Source of the DNA: Clostridia bacterium
GTDB taxonomy: Bacteria > Bacillota > Clostridia > Christensenellales > DTU072
DNA length: 59,641 nt
Direction: 5' to 3'
Assembly: GCA_016297005.1 (NCBI GenBank)
Contig: JAEDHK010000010.1
Location: 1 to 59,641, forward strand
Shown here: in pieces, positions 44,701 to 52,562 of the stretch
Numbering within the stretch: the stretch's first letter is position 1
How the letters are laid out: each line of letters starts with the position of its first letter
Translations under genes and position numbers: made by a program
The notes under the pieces: model-generated
What the model was told of the DNA's origin: nothing
The model's input: the letters and a program-made list of their open reading frames with translations, nothing else
Database searches by the model: none

Positions 44701-47700
44701 ACGTAAATATAGGCTTCGCATGAGCAATTTTTATAGCTGATGGTAACCTTTCTGTAACCGGTAGAAGAATCCATCTTGTTATAAGATACCATTTCGGCAG
44801 TAATCGGTACCTGACCGACGGTACCGTCCGCATAATAAACGGTAAGCGTTTTTTGGACGAGGTTGTTATTGATATACTCGTTCATCATGATATCCCAACC
44901 GGCGGCGATCTCCGCGATAACGTACAACTTATTGGAAACATGATAAAGAGAAAGACCCTTTTCAATGAGATATTCGCGCGCTTCGACGATAGAGGCGAAC
45001 AGGCGTCTTTCTTGCAGGATATTCTCGAATTTCCCATCGTTATTCAAATAAAGAACTTCTTCGTCCTCCGACATCCTGGTAACGTAATAATAGGTCGACG
45101 CACTCGTAGAATCGACGGCGGTAATGCCGTTTAATCTGTCCGCATAAGTATACGCGGCGTTCTCGTCGCTATGATAGATACGGATAACGGAACCGTCCGA
45201 CGTCGTGATATATCCGACAGCGTTTTTAATGACGTATCTTCCCGTCGCAGGATCTACTGCTACAAAATAAGGAACGCTGTACCGCTTGATCCAGCGCATG
45301 CTTTCGTTCGCTCCGAGTTCGGTAGCATAGTACTCGATCGTACCTACCGCGCCGGTGGTATCAACGCCGACGCCGTTTCCGTTAGCAACGTAGTATTTGT
45401 TGAGCACGTTGTTACGAACGACGGAATAAGAAAGCAATCTCGAAAGATAGGCATTCGCCTGCTCGTACGTCGTATAGTAGATCCTGGTACCGTTTTTCGG
45501 CGTAATCACGCCGGTCGCGGAAACGGTACCGATCTCTTTGCCTTGATGATCGAGGACAATCGACAAGCCGTATCTGTTAAGGATAGTATACTCCCGACCG
45601 GAGCCATAGCCGGCATAGTACTTACCGGCGACCTTACCGGCGGCGTCGATAAATTCGTCTTCCGAGCCGATATACCGTACGCCCATAACATCGTCCGAAT
45701 CAACGATGGTAACGGGGATATAAACGCAAACGTCCGTTTCTTCGGTGGAAGCCGTTTCCGATACGGAATGATGCAAACCGACGTACACTTCGCCGATGTA
45801 GCTGTAAAGATTATTCAGGAGTACGCCGCGCACTTCTCCGACGGAATAGGTATGCGCGGATGGAAGCGCCTGCAACGCGGCCATTGCTTCTTCTGCGCTT
45901 TCTCGAGTAAGATAGAAAGAAGTCTCCGCGTCGGAAATTTCTCCGAAAGCGTCGACGACCGCGCCCGTTTCGTTATAAACGACGTAATTCTTTTGATATA
46001 TTTCGTACCACCAGCCGTCTTTTTTCTGCACGTAAGACACACCGGTCAGATTACGGATGACGTCGTACGGACCGGCGTTATAATGTAAATAGAATTCATA
46101 ATCGCTGAAATCCATACCGCCCGTAGAGCTGGATAAATAAGTGTTCTTTCCTGCTTCGATCATTTCCAAAGACGCTTCTTTGCGCTTTCCGACGTTGATA
46201 CGGAGCGTATTGTCATCCGATACGCCGAGGAAATAGAACTTAACGGGAACGTCGTTTGCGATACGACGAGTCGTCGAATCGTATATCATATCGCTCGTCG
46301 CGGGGATCGTGGACGTCGATAAAGCTCCGGTGGCGCTGTCGGTGATGGTAAGAGTAACCGTAATGCCGCCCAGATCCCAATCCTCATACTGGGCGTATTC
46401 GTCCTTATACCCTTTCAGACCGCCGCTCATGCTCAGATTGACTTTCATTCCGGAGATTGTCCAGGAAGAATTTTCTATAACGTAATAGTCGAAGTCGATG
46501 CTGGCCGAATACAGGTCGCTTTCGTTGTAATAGGAAGGTCCGCCCTCTTTTCCCAAATCGGAAAGGTAATCGTTATAGTATTGATCACGATAGATCAGAC
46601 GTGCTTTTTTACGAACGCCCAGCCTCGTATAGCGAGTGGGTTCGGCAGCGTACGAACCGTTTTCGTCCACGTACACGCGATAGGTATTGTTGTCCAAATA
46701 AACGTCTCTTCTGTCGCCATCTCCGCCGATATCGGTCTGGACAACGGCCGTTCCGCCGATAGAGAGCATTCCGCCTTCGGCGTCCTTGATCTCCTTGCCT
46801 TCCAGCACCTTAGCGACGTTATTACGATAATAGACGGCGTAAGAGGCACCGGTAAGATCGATCTGATCGTCGCTTGTTACATAGACTTTCTGCGCCTTTG
46901 CGAGCACGGCGATATTGGAATTGAGAATGGATTGCGGAAGAACTTTACAAACGAATTCTTCACTGAATATTTCTTTATTGACGTCCTCGGGGATAACGCT
47001 CAGATCCTCGTCGCGCAACTTGAAGCGGATCTTTTTATCATAAGCTCCCGATTCGGGATTGCAATAAAGAGAATAGCCTTCGCCGAGCATATCTTCGGTA
47101 ACCTGTCTTTCCTCGCTGATCTCCTCGTTGTTATAACGGATATAATAACGCATCGAAGCGACGGAGATGGTTTCGCCGAAATAGAACCGACTTCCGGAAA
47201 TGGTGTTGGTAGAAGTCACGATGTAGAGTCCGACGGGATACTTTCGGTCGATCGTAACGTAAAAAGACGTCCGATAAGAAATTTCTCCTCCGAAAACGAC
47301 CCACAATTCGTATCTGCCGGATCGGGAAAGATTCAAGCCGTCGTTGACGGTCTCAACGCCCGCGTTCACAACGCTGATCATAGAGCTGTTGAGTTTAAAA
47401 TACTCGTGAGAGCCGTCGGTATAATCAACGCGAACGGGTCCGCGTTGTTCTACGGTACCGTCGGCATTGGTAATATTGACAACGCCGGAAGCAAGATCTA
47501 TGGTATCGCCCTGAATCATGTTATCGATGGTAGTGATATCGGGATGCAGAAGAGGCATAATCTTATCCTGGTTAATAAGCGTCATCGACTTGAAGGCCTT
47601 CGTCTGCACCTTGCTGGTAAATCCGGTGGTAGGCGCGGTACGAATGGTAACGACGCCGTCTCTGACCGATGTGACGATGCCGCCACCGACGGAAAAAATA

Positions 47701-49034
47701 GCGTTACGTCCATACATACCGAGCGGTGCGTTATGCGCAACGAGGTCGCCCTCCTTAACGGCGATCGAGGTCAGATTATAACTGATCGACGTAGAAACGA
47801 CGATGGTCGTACGACCGGAAGCGTCGGTGCTGATTTGTTTTACCATACCGTAACTCTTACTCTTAATGGGATCGAGCGTGATCTTTTCGTTGTCGCGGAT
47901 CATGGAATTACTGCTGATATCCATATCGGGACGGACGTAAGAGCCGACAGATACATACGAAGAGCCGTAAAAGCTATATCTGAATTCTTCCGGATAATCC
48001 TTAGGAAGATACATAAGAACCGCTTCGACCGTCTTCTCCACACTGTCGTCGATGCTGACGAGGATACAGTCGGAAAGGTCTTCGATGTCGCCGTATATCT
48101 TATTGCCGCTTGTGTCTTTTTCTATCGCTTCGCCCGTCATGGCGTCGTACTGAGGGGTTTGTTCGTTATCGAAACCGATCCTGAGCGACATACCGTTGAA
48201 ATCGTATCTGTTGGCGTAACCGATAACGTAAGTCGTTTTATTCTCCGTTTCAAAAAGATTCTTTGCGGCGTACGCGTCGACATATTCGGCGTAATAATAG
48301 GTTTGCGCTTCTTCCACTTCCTCTCCGTTTCGATTCAGACGAGCGCCGTCTTCCGTGCGGAGATAAAATCTGTACTGTCCCAGCCCGACGAAAACGTAAT
48401 TATTGACGGCCGGGTCGACGATCTTGACCGACGTTGCCGTTTTATCGGAATAATTAACGTCAAAATGAAGACGGGTGTCGGAATAATTGAGATAAATCGT
48501 CTGGGTGCCGATGGTCTCTTTGTCATAGTCTTCCAGCATGTCCTGGGTAACGGGAATATCGGTATAACGAATCTCGGCGGAATTCTGACTCTGCCGGAAA
48601 AACATACGGATCACGGCGCCTTTCAGATCGATGCTCTCGCCCACGACGTAATCGGTCACGTACGGCTCGGAATGCAACGTAACGGTTTCGAGATCCCAAC
48701 TTTGCACTTCCACTTGAAAAGATGTGGAGCAACCGCCGTAACGAACGAAGACGGTATGCGTCCCGGGGACGGTCATGTCGAACGAGGTCTTGTCGAGCAT
48801 GTCCTCTGTGAGCGACATTTCTTTGATTTCGCCGTTATCGTAGGTAACAAAAAGGGTAGCATGGGCAATATCCAACGCATCCCCCGCGATATAGCCTGTA
48901 GTAACGACGCCGTCGACGGAAAGAGCGGTAACGGTGGGTTCCGCCTTAATAATATCGGGAGTACAACCGCAAAAAGCAATAGATAAAAGGACGACTGCCA
49001 GAAGCAAAAAAGTCGCGCTATATCTTTTGAACAT
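41754..49034 (-). CDS. Giant Ig-like-domain lipoprotein (2426 residues)
   Basis: This is the largest gene here. It has a signal peptide with lipobox FCGC (lipid Cys24) and no LPxTG or C-terminal helix, so it should be lipid-anchored on the outer face. Residues 33-200 hold two Ig-like group 3 domains of the form GDALDIAHATLFVTYDNG ... VPGTHTVFVRYGG. Similar domains follow near 500-600, 596-690, 880-950, 1385-1445 and 1446-1540. Around 420-470 is a GDLVAHNAPLGMYGRN segment like a lipoyl/HlyD-type barrel. Residues 985-1385 hold a repeated module I do not recognise. Around 1806 and 2035, SPNSDYFELL and SPNNSYFELL recur with W/DxxE-type helices. GGGGG precedes the ATG. Confidence 0.88.
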   Translation of the reverse strand: MFKRYSATFLLLAVVLLSIAFCGCTPDIIKAEPTVTALSVDGVVTTGYIAGDALDIAHATLFVTYDNGEIKEMSLTEDMLDKTSFDMTVPGTHTVFVRYGGCSTSFQVEVQSWDLETVTLHSEPYVTDYVVGESIDLKGAVIRMFFRQSQNSAEIRYTDIPVTQDMLEDYDKETIGTQTIYLNYSDTRLHFDVNYSDKTATSVKIVDPAVNNYVFVGLGQYRFYLRTEDGARLNRNGEEVEEAQTYYYAEYVDAYAAKNLFETENKTTYVIGYANRYDFNGMSLRIGFDNEQTPQYDAMTGEAIEKDTSGNKIYGDIEDLSDCILVSIDDSVEKTVEAVLMYLPKDYPEEFRYSFYGSSYVSVGSYVRPDMDISSNSMIRDNEKITLDPIKSKSYGMVKQISTDASGRTTIVVSTSISYNLTSIAVKEGDLVAHNAPLGMYGRNAIFSVGGGIVTSVRDGVVTIRTAPTTGFTSKVQTKAFKSMTLINQDKIMPLLHPDITTIDNMIQGDTIDLASGVVNITNADGTVEQRGPVRVDYTDGSHEYFKLNSSMISVVNAGVETVNDGLNLSRSGRYELWVVFGGEISYRTSFYVTIDRKYPVGLYIVTSTNTISGSRFYFGETISVASMRYYIRYNNEEISEERQVTEDMLGEGYSLYCNPESGAYDKKIRFKLRDEDLSVIPEDVNKEIFSEEFVCKVLPQSILNSNIAVLAKAQKVYVTSDDQIDLTGASYAVYYRNNVAKVLEGKEIKDAEGGMLSIGGTAVVQTDIGGDGDRRDVYLDNNTYRVYVDENGSYAAEPTRYTRLGVRKKARLIYRDQYYNDYLSDLGKEGGPSYYNESDLYSASIDFDYYVIENSSWTISGMKVNLSMSGGLKGYKDEYAQYEDWDLGGITVTLTITDSATGALSTSTIPATSDMIYDSTTRRIANDVPVKFYFLGVSDDNTLRINVGKRKEASLEMIEAGKNTYLSSSTGGMDFSDYEFYLHYNAGPYDVIRNLTGVSYVQKKDGWWYEIYQKNYVVYNETGAVVDAFGEISDAETSFYLTRESAEEAMAALQALPSAHTYSVGEVRGVLLNNLYSYIGEVYVGLHHSVSETASTEETDVCVYIPVTIVDSDDVMGVRYIGSEDEFIDAAGKVAGKYYAGYGSGREYTILNRYGLSIVLDHQGKEIGTVSATGVITPKNGTRIYYTTYEQANAYLSRLLSYSVVRNNVLNKYYVANGNGVGVDTTGAVGTIEYYATELGANESMRWIKRYSVPYFVAVDPATGRYVIKNAVGYITTSDGSVIRIYHSDENAAYTYADRLNGITAVDSTSASTYYYVTRMSEDEEVLYLNNDGKFENILQERRLFASIVEAREYLIEKGLSLYHVSNKLYVIAEIAAGWDIMMNEYINNNLVQKTLTVYYADGTVGQVPITAEMVSYNKMDSSTGYRKVTISYKNCSCEAYIYVWRAELTGVEISKEPLTNYIRESELDVSGGVLKLTFTKYNQKNQEAGYMYKYISMEDPDITYSGFSSQVFSKSGVKVTVNVLYKDYYTLTTSFVVTVYDLQDVTFTFNNTIFFYGNVSGAGYSTVKLIPEFTLPESGRDITMYYVEKKNLIPYKQFWAMNLTEASRDLYLPIYVNDERGELSLLYYLYTGDKVTSGIYDPAAGSYYVVYSAYVKKNEKGEVTERYTLLEYNNLSASEKALCVPVDGQGDVLYRYTAEEYAALTSSALRALCREESNAYYLLMTVKGNRYYETRNYCLKEYAIIPKVIDVKVVPSNPFAYVLRVTTKDNPAAILSLLNPVNLLPLTSKMKTDYPSIINTVSVMSPNSDYFELLIELPDSTEMEEVPVVNAVKDCFYRLLYALVYDYDIKDIRLGSPEYIATNLDSSFSGSNERKVYSGGEYNTQYDYYMYDYIGHTMRGGVNVFTSLQSDTEYNITYEVTYGETLTRNGVLQLLSNRILLKNNGDGTFTTVQGSLGHSSYTVDLSPITISVTGSKKPINVTLLDHSEKDYVVRLYMKNASEVYSRWFVGGEFNMIRKELLDDPNNAFLSDLTVISPNNSYFELLFVIKDSVWMGTDEQKACLREVARSLIVNMIDFGAADVRLGGDVHLFGTTDDFNAVALFTDGSAFERTVSFTSRAANVSIVDFYALYETILSTVDSSSPLYVADFSSVKSGITILNGGNRYVLRLSVFDTWMGADAQKNVLANACYDFMRDLLSAGRVYCNGDEVTTETPMSFYRDIIERTGVNDELVFELPFTFEGTLYTYVYDGLYSASKSAVLSSYGSVLSDVDIRTATALSDLTFVWNGPSGDPTKIGLAFYALLDLVRQNADFIYYGSDMSVITSSTSSDDLLAQLTTAMKKGVNIFTYNSKKLYDISYNANASDMLHYNNVYVLFDGEPAVNYGGSSTETGQFGATEGAMANHILYIVDVTMGDADANRVLINP

Positions 49035-49061
49035 AATGCACCCCCATAATTATTTATTATA

Positions 49062-49090
49062 ATTATATATTACGCGCGAAGAAAATGCAA
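49062..49090 (-). promoter_or_regulatory. Promoter of the giant lipoprotein gene
   Basis: TTGCAT (49090-49085), a 17-base spacer and a perfect TATAAT (49067-49062), with a leader of about 20 bases carrying GGGGG. Confidence 0.6.
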
Positions 49091-49122
49091 TAGGCAAAAA
49101 CAATTTTATTCAAGAATAAGGA

Positions 49123-49794
49123 TCAGTCGTTAAGATTCCAATCGATGGGACTCAAACCTTTTTCAATCAGAAAAGCATTGGTTTTGGAAAAGTGCCGACA
49201 ACCGAAAAAACCATAGTTTGCGGACATGGGCGACGGATGCGGCGCGGCAAGTTTCAGATGCAAGGGAGAAGTAATAATCTCCGCTTTTTTCTTAGCGGGA
49301 GAGCCCCACAAAAGAAAGACGATGGGACTGTTTTTTTCGTTCAGTTTATACATAACGTCGTCGGTAAAGATCTCCCAGCCCTTGTCCTTATGAGAAAGAG
49401 GTTTACCTTCGCGTACCGTCAAGACGGTGTTGAGTAAAAGAACGCCCTGTTCCGCCCATTTTTCCAAATATCCGTCATTGCTCGGCGGAATACCGAGGTC
49501 GGACTCGAGCTCTTTATAAATATTGCGCAACGAAGGCGGGATGGCAACGCCTTTCTTGACCGAAAAGCACATTCCGTGTGCTTGTCCCGGCCTGAAATAG
49601 GGATCCTGTCCGATCACGCAAACTTTGACGTCTTTATAAGATGTCTTTTTGAACGCGTTAAAAATATCGTACATGGGCGGGTATATCGTTTGCGTGCGAT
49701 ATTCCTCTGCCAGAAAGCGGCGCAGAGACAGGTAATATTCTTTATCGAATTCTCCGCGCAGGACCTCGTCCCAGTCGTTACCGAAATGCACCAT
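49123..49794 (-). CDS. ung: Uracil-DNA glycosylase, family 1
   Basis: This 223-residue UDG removes uracil from DNA. The water-activating loop is GQDPYFRPGQAHG, the uracil-binding strand is VLLLNTVLTVREG, and the Leu loop is HPSPMSANYGF. In nearly all family 1 enzymes I know, motif A is GQDPYH; here the His is Phe. The catalytic Asp is kept. The start at 49794 (MVHFGNDW) fits family length; a longer frame to 49896 would overlap the Cys-rich gene. Confidence 0.93.
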   Translation of the reverse strand: MVHFGNDWDEVLRGEFDKEYYLSLRRFLAEEYRTQTIYPPMYDIFNAFKKTSYKDVKVCVIGQDPYFRPGQAHGMCFSVKKGVAIPPSLRNIYKELESDLGIPPSNDGYLEKWAEQGVLLLNTVLTVREGKPLSHKDKGWEIFTDDVMYKLNEKNSPIVFLLWGSPAKKKAEIITSPLHLKLAAPHPSPMSANYGFFGCRHFSKTNAFLIEKGLSPIDWNLND

Positions 49795-49846
49795 GTTTCT
49801 ATTATACACTGCGACGAAAAAATTTTCAAGCGGCGACCTGTAAGTA

Positions 49847-50035
49847 CTATATAGTAAAATTACCGCTATTCCCCGAACAACCGCAACCGCCGTCACAGCC
49901 GTCGCCGGACAAACAAAGAAGGCATAGACACATGGCGAGGGTGTTTTTGTTCTGAGCGGAAGAATTACAACCGCAACCGCCGTTATTGTTTGCGTTTAAG
50001 ATCATCAGTAAAAGCATAGGAAGAGAATCAAACAT
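49847..50035 (-). CDS. Small Cys/Gly-rich protein (62 residues, 8 Cys)
   Basis: This 62-codon gene has a strong GGAGG five bases before the ATG, which argues that it is real. The product has a hydrophobic N-terminus (SLPMLLLMIL), then Asn/Gly-rich sequence and three Cys clusters: GGCGCN, MCLCLLC and GCDGGCGC. It has no double-Gly leader cleavage site that I can defend. It could be a spore coat, metal-binding or ribosomally made peptide precursor. A CATATTGTA sequence at 50071-50063 resembles a sigma-K -10 box. Its neighbour cluster (J-like protein) also has an extreme Cys cluster. Confidence 0.7.
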   Translation of the reverse strand: MFDSLPMLLLMILNANNNGGCGCNSSAQNKNTLAMCLCLLCLSGDGCDGGCGCSGNSGNFTI

Positions 50036-50137
50036 ATTTACCTCCGAAATCGTCCATTATTCTACAATATGCTCCAAATAGCGTAATTGTACTTGTGATA
50101 TTATCTTTTACGATATCCGGGTAAAAAGGAGATTAAA

Positions 50138-50518
50138 ATGTCACTGTCTTTGGATGAAATAATTTCACAGTATATGCCTTCCGACCATTCCGTGCAACAA
50201 ATAAGCGAATTCTTTTCCGTATTCGCGCAAGAAACGCGGATCAAGCTGATCTCGCTTCTTTCTATTTCGCCTTTAAGCGTAGGAGAGATCGGGCGCGCGC
50301 TCCGCATGAATCAAACGACGGTATCCCACCAACTGCGCATTCTGAAAGACCGAAGAATCGTAGTGGGCACCAGACGAGGCAAAGAGATCGTTTATGCGAT
50401 AGCGAGCGAAGGGATCAACGATATCCTGTTTCAGGCGGTCAAAGTTACCGAAACGCGCGGAGCGAACTTTGCGGAAATGCTCTCGAAAGAAAGCGTCAGC
50501 GTCGACCGATATTTTTGA
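50138..50518 (+). CDS. ArsR-type winged-helix regulator without metal cysteines
   Basis: This 126-residue ArsR/SmtB-fold regulator has FFSVFAQETRIKLISLLSISPLSVGEIGRAL and the recognition helix NQTTVSHQLRILKDRRIV, followed by the wing GTRRGKEIVYAI. The ELCVCDL-type metal site is SPLSVGEI, and there is no Cys in the protein, so it does not sense thiophilic metals through the classical site. AAAGGAG precedes the ATG. It diverges from the Cys-rich gene, and its last 23 bases overlap the converging membrane protein gene. Confidence 0.88.
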   Translation: MSLSLDEIISQYMPSDHSVQQISEFFSVFAQETRIKLISLLSISPLSVGEIGRALRMNQTTVSHQLRILKDRRIVVGTRRGKEIVYAIASEGINDILFQAVKVTETRGANFAEMLSKESVSVDRYF

Positions 50519-51050
50519 TCCGCTCTTTTACGAATTCGTACCCTTTTAAAAGCAGGAAGTCGTACAACAGAAACGCCAGGCAAAAAACGACGTTGAAAAT
50601 AAGATATAACGCAACCGGAGAAAAAGTTTGCAGAAAAGTAATTTTTTTTACGTCAACGACGATAACGGAAATAAGCGAATAGCATATCCAGAACACAAGA
50701 GAAGAATAACCTAATTTCAAAATATAAGTCAGCAGTATCTTCCACGTTTTATCGGAGAACTTCAACTGTAAAAAAATCGTCAACACAACGTACGCTCCGC
50801 TGGCCATCGCATAGGGGATAATTTTGATATTGACGATAAAAAAACCGACCACGCCGGCCACAACGGCGGCAAGGACGGCTTCTTTATAATATCCTTTGGA
50901 CAACGGCAACAAAATACCGACCGACGTCAGAACGGTGCAAGACAGAGAGACGTAACTAAAAAAATATCCCAGAACTATAAAAACGATGGAGATAGCGGCG
51001 CCCACACCGGCAAAAGCGATACGGGAGCCGATGTCTTTTGATTTCCGCAT
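50496..51050 (-). CDS. Small polytopic membrane protein of unknown family
   Basis: This 184-residue protein has five to six hydrophobic helices and a basic C-terminus (KERIKNIGRR). The first segment (RIAFAGVGAAISIVFIVLGYFF) resembles ECF-transporter S subunits in style, but I cannot place it in a known family. It has no ribosome site of its own. The ATG is two bases from the stop of the J-like gene, so it is probably translated by coupling. Confidence 0.65.
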   Translation of the reverse strand: MRKSKDIGSRIAFAGVGAAISIVFIVLGYFFSYVSLSCTVLTSVGILLPLSKGYYKEAVLAAVVAGVVGFFIVNIKIIPYAMASGAYVVLTIFLQLKFSDKTWKILLTYILKLGYSSLVFWICYSLISVIVVDVKKITFLQTFSPVALYLIFNVVFCLAFLLYDFLLLKGYEFVKERIKNIGRR

Positions 51051-51051
51051 A

Positions 51052-51726
51052 TCAGCAACAGGATATGAGATCCCCTCCCATACATTCGCAACAACAATCG
51101 GCGCAGATAAGAGAATTGCAACAGTCGCAAACGGTGCATCCCCTGTGCCCGGTGTAGGCAGAGTCGGGACCGGAATAAACTTTTTCTCCGTTCTTTTCGG
51201 TTTCGCTGTAAAAGGAATTCTTTTTTTCGTCGGTATGCGCTTTCATCTGCGTTTCGAGAGAGCGTTTTGCCTCGGCATATTTTGCGTTACCGGGTTCCAT
51301 ATTGCAAGCGAATTCCAACTGTTTCAATGCGTCCGCATGCCAATTCTTACGATAAAAAACAGCCGATTGAACGTAGTGCCAACGCGCCGAGCGCGAGGTG
51401 CAATTATCCAATATCTTTTGCGCGTCGTCGATTCTGTTTTCTTTGATCGCGCGTTCCGCTTCGTCCAGGCTTTCGGAATTATCTCCTTCCGTATGACGAT
51501 CGGCTTGTTCTTCTTCGGCGATATACGGACGGGAACGAATGATATCCCGCGCGTCGTTGTAGGCCGTTTCGATCTCTTCGAGTTTCGCACAGGCTTCGGC
51601 GCCCACGTCGCCGGGCTCGAAACGTTTATCTTCATACTGTGCGCGTCTTTCTTTATACGCGCGATAAAGTTCGTCCTGAGAGACGTTTTCGCTAATGCCG
51701 AGCACTATAAACGGATCTTTTTGCAT
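51052..51726 (-). CDS. J-like protein without HPD and with an 11-Cys tail
   Basis: This 224-residue protein starts with a J-domain-like fold (residues 1-63, FIVLGISENVSQDELYRAYKERR). The HPD needed to stimulate Hsp70 is absent (YED at that place). Residues 84-150 form TPR-like helices. The end (about 195-224) has eleven Cys in GCTVCDCC, LICADCCCECMGG and ISCC, probably a metal or cluster site. A similar Cys tail occurs in J-domain proteins of other Clostridia as far as I recall. AAGGAG precedes the ATG, and the start overlaps the DUF5685 gene by 22 bases. Confidence 0.78.
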   Translation of the reverse strand: MQKDPFIVLGISENVSQDELYRAYKERRAQYEDKRFEPGDVGAEACAKLEEIETAYNDARDIIRSRPYIAEEEQADRHTEGDNSESLDEAERAIKENRIDDAQKILDNCTSRSARWHYVQSAVFYRKNWHADALKQLEFACNMEPGNAKYAEAKRSLETQMKAHTDEKKNSFYSETEKNGEKVYSGPDSAYTGHRGCTVCDCCNSLICADCCCECMGGDLISCC

Positions 51727-52562
51727 TTTTCTCCTTTCGCGTCAAGCACATGCTCCGTTCTCGCTTTAAATCCGCGGTAAACGATATTGCTGAGCGCGCC
51801 TTCGCCGAATTTGATTTCCATTGTATTATAAACTTCGATAATGCGGTCTATGCAATCGTACAGACAGGGTCTTGCTTCTTTTTCGACCTCGGTAAATACG
51901 GTATCCGACCAAACTGTATCCTTTCTTAAAAAAGGATTGTATCGTTTTTTTTCTAAGTCCTCTTTTATATCTTCCAGCGCGTCGATATAATATACCCACT
52001 TTCCGACGTAATAGAGGAGCTTTTTCAGTTTTGCGTCGCCTTTGCTTGTCAATGCGTCGGCGCAAGTCATCATGATTTGTCCGAAAAGGTCCGCTATGCG
52101 TTCCGCCGGGCGCTTTTCTTTTTCGCTCGTTCTGATCTTTTCGTACCCTTCTTTGACCGCTTTGTCAAATTCCGGCAGTTTTTTGCGCGCTTTTTTCAGT
52201 TTGGTCGCAATAGTCGATTTCCACAAGCGATGTTTGTTTTCGTCAAGAACGTCGTCCGTCGCCTTATAGTAGCCGAGAATGATATTTATATCGGCAACCC
52301 GGGTCAGGACTTCGTTGTTCTTTACCGTCGGGACCTTACGGACCGGATGGGTAATGCAATGCTCGCTGAGATAAATCGGTTCTGTCTTTTCATAGTTGTG
52401 TCCGAGAAGAGCAAGCAGGACGATATCGTAATTCAGAGTAAGGCGAAGAAGGGTACCGTATTCCTTACCGATGGACTTGCATACTCCGCAGTAATAAGCG
52501 CGATAAGTCTCGTAATCCTTGATCAGGATATTGGGCTTGTCGATCAGGACGTTACCGAACAT
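51705..52562 (-). CDS. DUF5685-family protein with Asp-rich motifs like prenyl synthases
   Basis: This 285-residue, mostly helical soluble protein has an N-terminal RAYYCGVCKSIG (CxxC, residues 25-28) and a third Cys at 69 (EHCITHP), a possible metal site. DUF5685 has no assigned function. I note GYYKATDDVLDEN (DDxxD at 103-107) and IDALEDIKEDLEKKRYNP (194-210). These resemble the two Asp-rich motifs and the following R-x-Y-x-P of squalene/phytoene synthases. That is my inference only. The ATG shares its A with the trpS stop (TGATG). Confidence 0.75.
   Translation of the reverse strand: MFGNVLIDKPNILIKDYETYRAYYCGVCKSIGKEYGTLLRLTLNYDIVLLALLGHNYEKTEPIYLSEHCITHPVRKVPTVKNNEVLTRVADINIILGYYKATDDVLDENKHRLWKSTIATKLKKARKKLPEFDKAVKEGYEKIRTSEKEKRPAERIADLFGQIMMTCADALTSKGDAKLKKLLYYVGKWVYYIDALEDIKEDLEKKRYNPFLRKDTVWSDTVFTEVEKEARPCLYDCIDRIIEVYNTMEIKFGEGALSNIVYRGFKARTEHVLDAKGEKCKKIRL

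Noticed and set aside
46581..48986. An 801-codon open frame on the plus strand opposite the giant lipoprotein.
   Set aside because: It is fully antisense to a gene with a signal peptide, ribosome site and recognisable domains. Its product is low in recognisable motifs; it reflects codon choice in the real gene.
49795..49896. A longer Ung reading frame starting at 49896.
   Set aside because: It would overlap the Cys-rich gene and adds a segment unlike any UDG; the start at 49794 gives normal length.
50105..50130. An imperfect palindrome (GATAT ... ATATC) before the ArsR-type gene as an operator.
   Set aside because: The arms are five bases long in AT-rich sequence and could easily be chance; no second copy is seen.
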